Under the pieces are notes generated by a model. It had not been told where the DNA came from. It saw only the letters and a program-made list of their open reading frames with translations, and ran no database searches. From the NCBI RefSeq assembly GCF_010389155.1, contig NC_057767.1:20409723-20473722 (forward strand): 64,000 nt of DNA, given 5' to 3'. Below are positions 42,335-52,880 of this stretch, in pieces (positions within the stretch are counted from its first letter, which is position 1; each line of letters opens with the position of its first letter). Position numbers and translations under genes: made by a program. The DNA comes from Erigeron canadensis. Lineage: Eukaryota > Streptophyta > Magnoliopsida > Asterales > Asteraceae.

Positions 42335-44375
42335 GCTAATCATTTTGATTATGATGTGTCTTCCTTTCTTTTCGTGTCCTGTTTCTTTTGCAGGTGTTCC
42401 AACAGTGGAGGATGTCGTTACTCTTCATGATCCTCTTGATGGTGGACCGGTTTTTCTGGTTCTTCTTTCCCGGTCCCTCCCAGGTTTTAGCCTACCTCTG
42501 AATCTGGAGAATCTATGGACAAAAGTAGCAAATTCAACCTTAGAGCCTGCTCCTATAGTTCCTACTGATCCTTTGCATGTACCTCTACCTGATTCTCCTT
42601 TCTATGATACTGATGACACGGAAGGTGACACTCAGGAAGAGCCTAAAACTCCAGATTTATAAAAAACTCCAGAGCAACATGTGCAAACGAATTGGGTGAT
42701 GATCTTTCTATCGATAAGTTCCTCAAACCAGAGTCCACAGGATCATCCAGTCAAGCAAATCATTGGTGATGCTTCTTCCTCTGTTCGCCACGATGTCAAT
42801 CTAAGAAACGTCGTGTATGTTTGCTGTAGTTAAGGATACTGGGCATTACTTGGTACTTGTATTACTGCTTTATCTCTCAGGTTGAGCCTAAGAAGGTTGG
42901 AATGGCTCTAAGGAACCGTCATGGTTGAGGCGATGCAAGAAGAATTGGCTCTTTTAGAAAGCTTGAGGTATGGAATTAGTTGCCTTACCTCCTGGTGAAT
43001 CTCCTTTAACAACGCGTTGGGTTTTTCGTGTAAACGCGATGAAAGAGGTGTAGTCACTCGAAATAAGCTCGCTTGGTGGTTAGGATTTGGATTTGGCAAC
43101 AGAAGTTTTTGACTACGATGAGACATTTGCACCTGTAGCTAGACTTGAAGCTATTCGATTATTTCTAGCATATGCTAGTTATAAAGTATTAAGGTGTATC
43201 AGCTGATGTAAAGGTGCCTTCTTGTATGGTGATATTAAAGAAAGTGTATGTCGAACAACCTGCCGGGTTTGAGGATCCGGACTTTCTCTAACGTATATCG
43301 CTCGATAAGGCTTTATATGGGTTACATCAGCTCCTCGATCGTGGTATAAAAATTGTCAACACTTTGAAGGACAGTGGTTTTACTAGAGTTTATAGACAGC
43401 ACGTTGTTTTTAAATGGAAAGGGAAGGACTACTTGCTTGTACAGGTCTAGTCGTGACATTATTTGTGTTCATCTGATGACAAAATTGCAAGGAATTTGAA
43501 CACAGCATGAAGGCTAATTTGAGATGAGTGCTATGGGGAATTAACCTTCTTCCTTGGTCTACAGGTGGATCAACTGAAAGATGGTTCTTTATACATCAGA
43601 CCAAGTATGTTAAAGATTTGCTTACTCGGTTTCGCATGTCTGATGCTAAGGATGCTGTTACTCCAATTAGACTAATCATGGTTGTGTCCTGATAAGCCTA
43701 ATGATCCATCTGTCGATGCCACTCAATATCGAGCTATCATTGGATCTTTGATGTATCTGACAGCCTCACGTCCAGATATTACCTTTGCTGTTTCTATGTG
43801 TGCTAGATATCAGGCTAATCCGAAAGAGTCTCACTTGAAAGCTGCAAAAGAATTCTTCGTTATGTGAAAGCCAAGCTCGTCTAGGTCTTTGGTATCCCAT
43901 GTATGGTTCTTTTGACTTTGTAGCTTATACTGATTCGGATTATGGTGGTGACAACTCGGATAGGAAATCAACGTCCGGTGGCAGCTTTTAGGGGGGAGAA
44001 TTATCGTGGCAATGCAAAAAGCAGACATCTGTTGCCAGTCATCCTGTGAAGCAGAGTACATTGCTGCTGGATATTGCTGTTCTCAGGTGCTTTGGATACA
44101 GCAACACTGCGCGATTATGGTATGAATATCTCTAATACTCCTATTTGTATTGATAATAAGTCTGCCATTGATATTACCAGAATCCGAAAAACTTTAAAGT
44201 CACCAAGCACATAGATATAAAGTATCACTTCATACGTGACTGTTTTGAGAAAAAGCTTATTCACTTAGAAAAGGTTATTACTGATGATAATCTTGCTGAT
44301 TTATACACTAAAGCTTTTGATGGACCTCGTCTTGAGTTGTTATTCCAACTCAATGGTATGAAGAATGCCGAGTAG
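42335..44375 (+). other. Repeat copy of inner Copia Pol (RT/RNase H), likely assembly duplicate
   Basis: This matches 38177-40257 along its length but carries dozens of one-base deletions, densest near the gap and thinning to the right. The frame is therefore shattered; the longest clean piece is around 43682-43858 ([16 protein letters not shown] region). It keeps TCGTTGGGTTTTTCG and CATTCACTTAG where the first copy is short by a base. A true tandem duplication is possible but would have to end exactly where the contig ends. Confidence 0.8.
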
Positions 44376-47300
44376 TTTCTCTCAAAGAACTTAAATGTAT
44401 TTTTCGTGTCTTTGTAGTATAAGTTGTACATAGATAGTGTCAATAAAAAAAAAAAAAAAAAAAAAAAAATAAATAATAAATAAATAGTTATAAGTTACTG
44501 CGCTAAATGCTAGAAGTGACGATACTTTAGCTTTTAAGCCTGCTTAATCGTAATATAACATATTAGTTCAGTGATTACAATTTGGGATATATCGGTAGAC
44601 ACAAGTACCAAGGTTTCCTTTCATCTGAACTTAAATTATACAATGTTCTTGTGGGAAACATATTCAGATATATGGCTGAGATTGCTTGCTTTTCCGTAAT
44701 GAATTGATCTAGTCCTTAAATTTTGTGAAAGATCTAGCATTACTATAAGATTTGTTCATGAATAGGCAAGAACCTCTACCAATCATGAGTATAAAGTTAA
44801 TGTGATATTGTTATGCAAATCAAATGAATGCAAATTAAGGGGCTAATGTGGTCTTTGAGATTCGGACGAGTATGTCCTCGGGGTGTCTTTGTATACCTAG
44901 CCTACCTAAGCTTACAACTTGGGATAGGTTGTCAGAAAGTTCGCTACATGATCTCATAGAAAATCACGGGTTCCTTATAAATCATGAAATGCAGAAGCAT
45001 ATATGTGAAATCACAAAGTATTCAATTCAGTTATCCACAAAGTGTCTCATGATTGGTTAAGGATGTTCTTGAATATATTGAATATTTTTTATCTTAGTGC
45101 CTATATCGATTACGAAAGTATATCTGAATGTGGTTACATAAGTTCGCAAACTATTCATATGGCATATTAGGCTACTCGGTTACATGGTGACTGTCCTTGG
45201 CCAGGGTATGTCGAAAGTGTCATAACTCAATGGAAACTGGATGTACCGAGTGTTTAAGAGGAACAACATACCGGTAATCGTTGTTGGGTCACGGTTCAGA
45301 ACTCATAATAAGAGAATTATTTCTCACCAGCAGGCTTATGTAACATGCTAAACTGATCTAATCAGCAGTAATCATGCTTAATGTGAATAATGTATAGGTC
45401 TAGTTAATTAGAATTTAGATTAGTTTATTATTCTGCAATTTTTATTTTGTGTTATTTTCTTTTTTAATTGAGTCAAAATAGTATTTTTTTTTTATATATA
45501 TACATTCTTATTGCACGAGAGATCCTATTCAATTCTGAGTATATTTTTTGCTGAATTCCTTCATGTGAATTTTATGAGGTTGTGTAGATTGTTTACAAAG
45601 AAGATTTTCTAATAGGGACATTAATTTGTTTAAAGTTTAGAAATGGTCTTTTCAAGTGTAATGTGAAATGTCAAAGTCATTTGAAATCTCATGCTTTCAC
45701 TTGTCACCAAATTATTAATTGGGTTTGGTTCATTTTGTGTGGTGACATTTTAGGGTTTGACAAGAAATGACCTCTCTTGATCTGTTGATATTTTTAGTTA
45801 TTTCATATTTGTTAATCCTGATTGAATGTGTTTATAACTTGAATTTTCTGCATTATACTGTTTGTTCTCAATGCATTGATGAGTTTTGTGGTAAGTGTGC
45901 AGTGTTCAGGTTAAGAAGATAACGTTGGAATGCTGACTTCTGTTACAGCATTGTTATTTACATGGATGATATCATTACGATAAGATCCTTGGTGTGTAGT
46001 GATAATATTTGTGATGCAGATTAGAGCATGTGAAGGGTGAATACATGAACTGGTTTTTGGAATAGTTATTTATTTATGATTCATGTATTTAATGAAAATA
46101 ATCAAATTTCATATTAGTTTCCTTTGAATTTCATGCTGTGATTTATGACATACTTTTGGAAACTTTACTAAGTTCTTCAGTGAATTTTTGTTGGATAGTT
46201 CATTGTTTGTTAAGTTTTGTAGACGGCATTTAGTATGGGACTTAAATGTTTCACGATGGTTTGCTGTCATGCATATTATGATCCAAGGAAGTTCTCGGTG
46301 TCATCATCAAATTGGTAATGAGGTTCATGTTTCAATTGATTATTTTCAGGTTTGTTTATGGATAGCGTTTAAACCATATGTTTTTATTCAAGATTATAAT
46401 GTTCGGTTATCTACTTACATTATTATTATGAATCTGGGTGCTAAGAACGTTTTAGTACACGGCATGAACAGGTTGCTATCTAACGAGTTTTTGCTATGTA
46501 CAGATTGTGATAAAGGGTTGTGTTTTGGAAGATTGCTTGGATGAAACTCTGAAATTTTTGCTGAACTACGGATTATTTTCAGATTTGTTCTTACGAAGAT
46601 AACTGCTATCTTCGTTCGACACACCTTTGTTCAAACGAAGTTTATTTTCGTTTGTCTAACTTCGTTTGTGAAGTTATGCCCGATCCATAGTTGGCCCATT
46701 GTTAGTTCCATATATAAAGGGGTTTTTCTTCGTTATTTTGTTATCAAACGAAAAATACTCTTATTTTCGAGCAAAATAACCCTAAAACAAACTTCTTTTC
46801 TCTTTTCTCACTTTAATTCGTTTTCTTGATTCATTGTCCAAACTGAGATCTAAGTAAGTTTTTAATGTTCTTTTCATTCACGAATATGATTTAGGTTTCC
46901 ATGTATCTTCGATTTGATTTGTGTTGATTATGTTTATAAAATTCTTGTAATCATTCATCTGGTTTGATCAAACGAATTTAGACTTGTGTGAACGAATTTA
47001 GACTTTGGTTCAAAACGAATTTAGATGTGTGCACATGGACTTAGATTTTGAATTGAACGAATTTACCTTGGGTAGACATGGAGTTACTTTTATGCCTTAC
47101 GAACTTAGACCCAAGTTGATGAGGAACGAATTTAGCTTAACACCCTTAGGTTTATTCAAACGAACTTAGACTTCGTTTATAGGTTACGAACTTGGAAGAT
47201 AAGTTTTATAACTTACGAACTTGCATGTACAGTTTAGTCTTTACGAACTTAAACTTCGTTAGGTGTAAATTTAGATTTAATTCTTACGAACTTAAGATCT

Positions 47301-47501
47301 ATTTTCGTTTAGTTATTGCTTACGAATTTAGCTTCTATCTTCGTTCTATCTACTTAACGAATTTATTGGTTATCTTCGTTCAGACTTGTTTTGCGAAATT
47401 CTGGACTAGGGTTTTTCATATTAAGGTTTTTTTTTCAACTTGGCAATTCATTTATCGTGCTTATTTATAGTTGTTTCGATATTTTGGTTGGTTTTGCAGA
47501 A
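44376..47501 (+). other. Non-coding region between pol and accessory ORF, rich in CTTCGTT/AACGAA words
   Basis: 44376-46365 duplicates 40258-42234; 46366 onwards is unique. From about 46595 to 47400 the sequence is packed with words of the type AACGAATTTAG, ACGAACTTAG, AACGAAG and CTTCGTT, about two dozen in 800 bp. These are the words that form the hairpins in this element's LTR and fill its leader. No credible ORF. The end (TTTTTTTTTCAACTTGGC ... TTTTGCAG, 47492-47499) looks like a splice acceptor just before the ATG at 47502. Confidence 0.6.
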
Positions 47502-49219
47502 ATGGCTCTCGCTCCACGTCAATTTGTGAAAAAGCACAATCTTGCACTGAACCTAGATCCAGATCAGCATAATTGTGAACATTTTCATGAAATGTTCAAC
47601 TACATTGCTCGCTCACGATTATTCTTTGCTTTTTGTGATTCGCCGAGACTGATTAAGCTGTATATTGATTCTTTCTGGTCCACTGCTCATGAAGTTATGG
47701 TTGATGGCCAAAGTTTTGTACGAGCAACTGTTGAAGGCACAACATTTGATTTTAATGCTGAGTCGCTCCGCACTATTTTGCATCTAGGAGCAGAACCAGA
47801 CGTAGAAGAAGAGGACGATGTTGAAATGACTTACGAGTTCGAACTCCTTCTTCGCTGCTTTCAGAGAATGGGGTTTGTTGGCCAGGTCAAACTTCCTTTT
47901 GACAAGAGTGGTTTTCAGGGAAGATGGAGGTATCTGGCGTATGCATTGCTTGTCTGTTTGAGCAATCGCAAGGCTGGCTTTGATCAACTATCTGCACAGA
48001 TTGCGTCGCAGATGGTTGCGTTGGTATATAATCGCCCTTATCCTTTCTCCCGATATTTTTATCAAGAGTTTGTTGATCAGATTAATGCTAGGGGGAGAAA
48101 GCGATTTCTTCTGTATCCTCGATTTGTGATGGCTATCGTTAGACATTTTTGTCCCGACTTAGAATATGACCAAGGTCCTCGCTACGTTCTTCATGCTTGG
48201 CCTTCGCGTCTTTTTGCTGATCTAGAGGCAAATACGGGTAATGTGGCTGGTCTCCATGATCCACCACTTTTTGGTCACCTGATTAATCCACACTATCGAT
48301 CTCGTCTTGAGAATGATATGTTTGTGGATGATGTTGATGACGATTCTGAGTCTGGTGATTCTGAAAGTTCGGATGATTCTGTTGATGGTTCTGATGATGA
48401 CTCTGGGATGAGTCTGCTGGTTTGGATGTTGAAAATGATGGAGATGATGTTGCTAGTTCCGACGGTTCTGCTGCTACAACTGCGACAGACACAGATGATT
48501 CTACTGCTGCTGAACGTCGAACTAAGATGATACATGACATTGCGGCTGCTTCTGAAAGCGATCATTCGCATCAATCGTTTGATCAAGCGGGTGTTTTGTT
48601 TCATAGAGAACGCAGAAGCAAAGCTTGTCACGCAACTCCAGCAATTTCAGATTCTACTAACTCAATTTCTGCTGCTGAGATTGATCCCGATGTTGCAGCT
48701 CAGCATGATTCTGAATTGCGAGAGATCTTTGAAGATATGGACGACCCTGTGAACAGAGCAAGTTCGGTTAGTCCAGCAAAGAGGCAAGGGAGTATTGATC
48801 TTCAGTATACCAGAATTAAGCGTCGACGTCTTGATTCTTCTTCTGTAGCAATGCCTGATTCTCCAAGACCGATTGCTGCTGTTGTTCCTGTTATTGGTCA
48901 TCGAGTTGATCTTTTGGAGACCAGAGTTCGCACTTTGGAGTCAGATCTCACTGCTACTCGTGCTGCCTTAACATTTTTGATCAACTGGGTCAAGAATCAA
49001 GGGGAGAAGTTCCTGAAGAAGTTTGCAGATTGTCAGAGGTTCAACCACGACGTCAGAATGACGATGATGATGCTGATAATGCTGCTGAAAGGAATGTTTC
49101 TCGCCCAGTTGAAGATAGAGGAAAGGGTGCAGCGATCGAGGGGGAGACAGGAGGAGATACTTCTCAGCAAGGTGCTTCTGGTTCTGGTGCTGGTCCTTCT
49201 GGTGCTCCTCGTGATTCAG
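47502..49219 (+). CDS. Inner Copia accessory (env-like position) ORF, exon 1
   Basis: From ATG 47502 the product begins MALAPRQFVKKHNLAL. A globular domain of about 290 residues follows (LIKLYIDSFWSTAHEV, TVEGTTFDFNAESLRTILHL, PFDKSGFQGRWRYLAYALLV, PRFVMAIVRHFCPDLEY). Then come an Asp/Ser-rich tract (MFVDDVDDDSESGDSESSDD), a likely coiled coil (HRVDLLETRVRTLESDLTAT) and a Gly/Ser-rich end. Single-base frame slips occur near 48405 and near 49020, probably assembly errors. The FW-TA and T..SLR..L signature also occurs in the outer element's accessory ORF. I see no signal peptide or membrane segment, so an envelope role is not supported. The last codon is split by the predicted intron (phase 1). 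Confidence 0.65.
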
Positions 49220-49406
49220 GTTTCTAATTTTGTTTATGATAAAGATTATTAGATAGAATGTATAACTGTTTGTGTGTAATAAGTTATGACATTTTATGTA
49301 ATGAAAATGTAATTTATCTTATTTTAATACAAGTACATTTCATCTTTATTATAATTATCATGATTATTCTTTTATTATGGTGTTCATTTTGTGTAAATTT
49401 AAATAG
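49220..49406 (+). other. Predicted 187-bp GT-AG intron in the accessory ORF
   Basis: Exon 1 ends GATTCAG; the intron starts GTTTCTAATTTTG and ends TTTAAATAG. It is very AT-rich, unlike the coding DNA on both sides, and has stops in every frame. Removing it joins the two open frames in phase (a split Asp codon), with Asp-rich sequence continuing across the junction. Confidence 0.65.
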
Positions 49407-50512
49407 ATGATCCAGATTATACAGATTTATTCTTTGATGGCGATGAGCTCGAGGAAGGCGAATTTGTCCCTGAACCAAATCTAGATATATTCAAGAAGCC
49501 TTATGGGTTTGATGAAGTGTGGGACTCAATTCCTGAAGATCCGTTGATTGAAGAAAATAGAGTGTTGGATCAGCAGAGATCAGATGTTAGAGAAAGAATG
49601 CTTCAAGTCCCATTCAGCAGCCTAACTCAAATTCTACATTTTGTTGTGTATACTAAGAATGGTGATGTGTCGATTCCATCTGAATATGAGATTAATGTGA
49701 CGAGACCATTCAATTCAAATGATTTTCCAGTTCCTCTCAGAGATGATGATTCATTACATATTGTTGATCGACGTGTTCCTGAGAAAAGAGTAAATGATTG
49801 GATAGTACTTAGGGAAACGTGGAAACCGAATTTGTATTGGACTCATATCTCAGATAAAGATGTTGCAAAGTACAAGACAATCATCTGGAGTTGGTTTTAT
49901 GATGATGAATTGAAGTTGTTTGTGCTTAAAAGACCAGAGGGTTGTCAGTACTTAGCATGGTGTGAGAGACATTTCAGAAGTTTGTGTGAAGAAGATTTAC
50001 ATGAGCTTGGAAATAACTGGATTATCAATCCAAGCGATGATGGCTTAGCTGATGTGGTTGGTAAGAATCTTAGAAAAGATTTTTGGTTAAGGAAGAACAT
50101 GAAAGATTCTGATAAACCACAGTTTAAGATCGAGCCAAGATCGAAGAAAAGAGTGGTTAAACCAGATAAAACAGTTGAGTTTGTTCAACATGATATTAAA
50201 TGCATGATCAAGGTTCCTGCCAAGAAATGGGCACAAGATGTCTTGGACAAAATGGATAATTGGGAAATTGATCGAAATTCTGGTGAAGCCAAAATGTATG
50301 CAGATTCAAAGAAGCAGATTTTGTTGAGAAGAGTTTATGATCCGATGCAGCTGGTGAACTTCTCAAGAAATGATCTGAGGAAGTTATACGATACGGAGTG
50401 CTCGTTTTTGCCATTTTGGAAGCATGAAGAAAGTAGATATCGTAAGATACTTCAGCTCTGCTTACATGAAGATATTCATGCAAATAGCAAAAGATTGTTG
50501 TTTGATGAATGA
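49407..50512 (+). CDS. Inner Copia accessory ORF, exon 2
   Basis: The frame continues from the intron without a start codon: an acidic stretch (DYTDLFFDGDELEEGEF), then from about 49517 a Trp-rich domain (RVNDWIVLRETWKPNLYW, YKTIIWSWFYDDELKLFVLK, CQYLAWCERHFRSLCEEDL). A basic linker (IEPRSKKRVVKPDKTVEF) and a C-terminal part (LRRVYDPMQLVNFSRNDLRK, SFLPFWKHEESRYRK) follow. The stop TGA is at 50510-50512, 38 bp before the polypurine tract. I cannot name the fold. The frame is clean for 368 codons, which suggests that this contig is well polished here and that the ORF is under recent constraint. Confidence 0.65.
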
Positions 50513-50550
50513 TCAGATTTTGAAGACTAAGAAATCGAAGGTGCTGCTGT

Positions 50551-50560
50551 CAAGGGGGAG
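50551..50560 (+). promoter_or_regulatory. Polypurine tract, inner Copia
   Basis: The CAAGGGGGAG tract lies two bases upstream of the TG of the right LTR and would prime plus-strand synthesis. Confidence 0.85.
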
Positions 50561-50562
50561 TT

Positions 50563-51177
50563 TGTTGATGCACGTTGATGTGACAACAGCAACTTAGATT
50601 TGATATGTCGTTTAGATTGAGATATTATGTTAATTTATGTCGTATCTATATATGTAATTGATAGATTATGAACTTTATGTTTTGGAGTTATATATATATA
50701 TATGTGTGTGTGTATGATGTTTGTTGTGTGATATACAAGTACAAACATAATATGTGTTAGGATTCCTTAAGATGAAACACTTAGGAATATAACTAAGCAT
50801 TACATCTAACGAAGATAAGATATATCTTCGTTAGAAGCAAACGAAGATAAACTTCGTTTGGTACAAACGAAGATTAACTTCGTTACATGGGCTGGCAGCT
50901 AAATTCGTAAGAACAAAGCCCAGCAAGCCCAGTTCGACCTGAAACATATATATACGAACGAATACCCTGATATATGAAGAACATACAGGTACTCCAGTGA
51001 ACTAAGTTCGTTCAATAGTTTATAGAAACGAAGATAGTACAATACGGCTGATTATTTATTTGATAATTAGCGATATACCAATTTTCTAATCAAACTAGTT
51101 ATCTCGTGAGGATTCCGCACTCACGACATAATCATAGACGATCTCGAGAGCGATCTATAGCTATCGAGGGACTCACA
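50563..51177 (+). repeat. Right LTR of inner Copia element
   Basis: The 615 bp are nearly identical to the left LTR (one substitution, one 5-bp microsatellite indel). The target duplication ATGTC follows at 51178-51182. An open frame that starts inside this LTR at 51106 and runs into the outer gag is fortuitous. Confidence 0.95.
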
Positions 51178-51182
51178 ATGTC

Positions 51183-52880
51183 CAGTGGTGTTAGCCCTCT
51201 TCTCGACCCTACTGGGAGAAGAGGCACCAGGGAAAAATCTGAGGAACATTGGTCAGATGAGGATCGCAGATTGGTTGATCTTGATACCAAACTAAAAAAC
51301 ATGATTCTTTCTGCTATACCTGGGGAACTAATTCCTACCCTTGTGCTATTTCCAAGTGCAAAATCTATGTGGGATGAATTAGTTCTCCACTTTGAAGGAG
51401 GGAATGACACCATTGTCACTAGAAAGGTTGCTCTTAACAAGAAGTATGAATCCTTCTTTGCTCTTCCCAATGAAAGTTTGACTGGTACTTATACCAGATT
51501 TACTGGCCTAATTAATCAACTTAGAGGCTTGGGAGTGGAGAAGGATAAGGATATTCTTCTTGAAAAATTCTGTGATGTTTTGCCATCCAAATGGGCACAC
51601 ATGGTTCTTGTCTTAAGACAAGGAAAGACCTTGCATAGCCATACTCTTGCTTCCCTTTATGGAGCCTTCAGATTCACTGAAGATAACGATGCTGCAAGAT
51701 TACTAGCTGAGCAAGATGCTTTAAACCATGCTCAGAGTTCCAAGGCTGCCAACTTTTCTGGGCAACCTTGTGCTGCTTTAATGTCTACTGAGAATGTCCA
51801 GTCACATTCTATGAAGGAAACGTTAAACAACTTTCTGAACTCTGGCCTGACCACTAATCTCAGTGATGGTTGTGAGGAAACTGACGATGATGATCTGGTA
51901 GCCATGATTGCTAAAACCTTTAATAGGTTTAAGCATAATTCTAATCGATTTAATGGGTCCAATAATGCTTCCAGTTCAATTTCTATGGATAAGGCTAATC
52001 TTACCTGCTACAAATGTGGTAAGAAAGGCCATTTCATGAAGGAATGCAGATCTAGTCAGATGAACAACCAAACTGGTCCTATTGTCCCAAATTTTGTTAA
52101 AACTGATGATTATAAGGCCAAATACAAGAAACTTAAGGCCCAGATTGCTCTCATGTCACTTGAACAAGATAACGAGAAAGAAAAGAACAAGTGCATAATG
52201 GCTCAAACTGAAGGGAAATGGGAACTCTCTGATGATTCATCTGATGATGAAGAAGAGATTAGAGATGTGTGTTTCATGGCATTGGAAAGTCAACAACCAG
52301 TGGTGAAAGATGATGTTGTGTCAGGAAGATGGGTTGACATCATTTTAAAGAAGGTAAGGGATTATGATGTCGAAATTGATTCAGAATTGAAACTGGATAT
52401 TGCTGAATCATTGAATGATGACTTGTTATTTGTTGAAACCATGAGAACTGACTGTGAAAGATACTTAGAAACAGTTTTGGTTGAATTAAACAACATGAAA
52501 AGTCAAATAAATGATTTGTAAAGTGTCCAGTTAGCTCTTAAAGAATCAGATTTGAAAAATGAGGCATTGGAAAGAGATAACCAAAAACTGAAATTTGATC
52601 TTGAAAAGGAACACATGGTTATCAATTCATGGGTACAAGCATCTAGTAAAAATTATGATGCTTTTTCTAAAACCATTGATACTCAAAAAACTGCCTGGAA
52701 ATCTGGTGATCTTCAGATGGCAGCTGTTTTACCCAAAATTCACCAATTGCCAGAATCTGTTAGAGTTGAAACTCCTTATGATTCCTCTGACACTGTCAAA
52801 TCTGAATCCACTGAGACCAACCCTGTTGAGATCAAAACTGGAGCCAAGAAGGCTAAAGCTCCAGTTAAAAAGGAAAGAGC
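51183..52880 (+). pseudogene. gag: Outer Copia Gag, C-terminal part, one nonsense mutation
   Basis: It continues the Gag split at 32495: capsid-type domain (LKNMILSAIPGELIPTLVLF, MWDELVLHFEGG, RKVALNKKYESFFALPNESL, LRQGKTLHSHTLASLYGA), then a CCHC knuckle CYKCGKKGHFMKEC near 52005. A coiled-coil-rich tail follows (KYKKLKAQIALM, VLVELNNMKSQINDL). The TAA at 52519-52521 interrupts the frame where CAA would fit. The frame continues unchanged to about 52880. There the sequence switches directly to the integrase core, so the Gag end, protease and integrase finger are missing. Confidence 0.8.

Noticed and set aside
42335..46365. A second real Copia element or true tandem duplication after the gap
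   Set aside because: Its boundaries equal the contig ends, no LTR, primer site or target duplication marks it, and its differences are mostly single-base deletions.
51106..51177. Start of a 471-codon frame inside the inner right LTR (MRIPHSRHNH...)
   Set aside because: The LTR happens to be open in frame with the outer gag. The same LTR sequence at 33044 leads elsewhere. The real gag start is at 32233.
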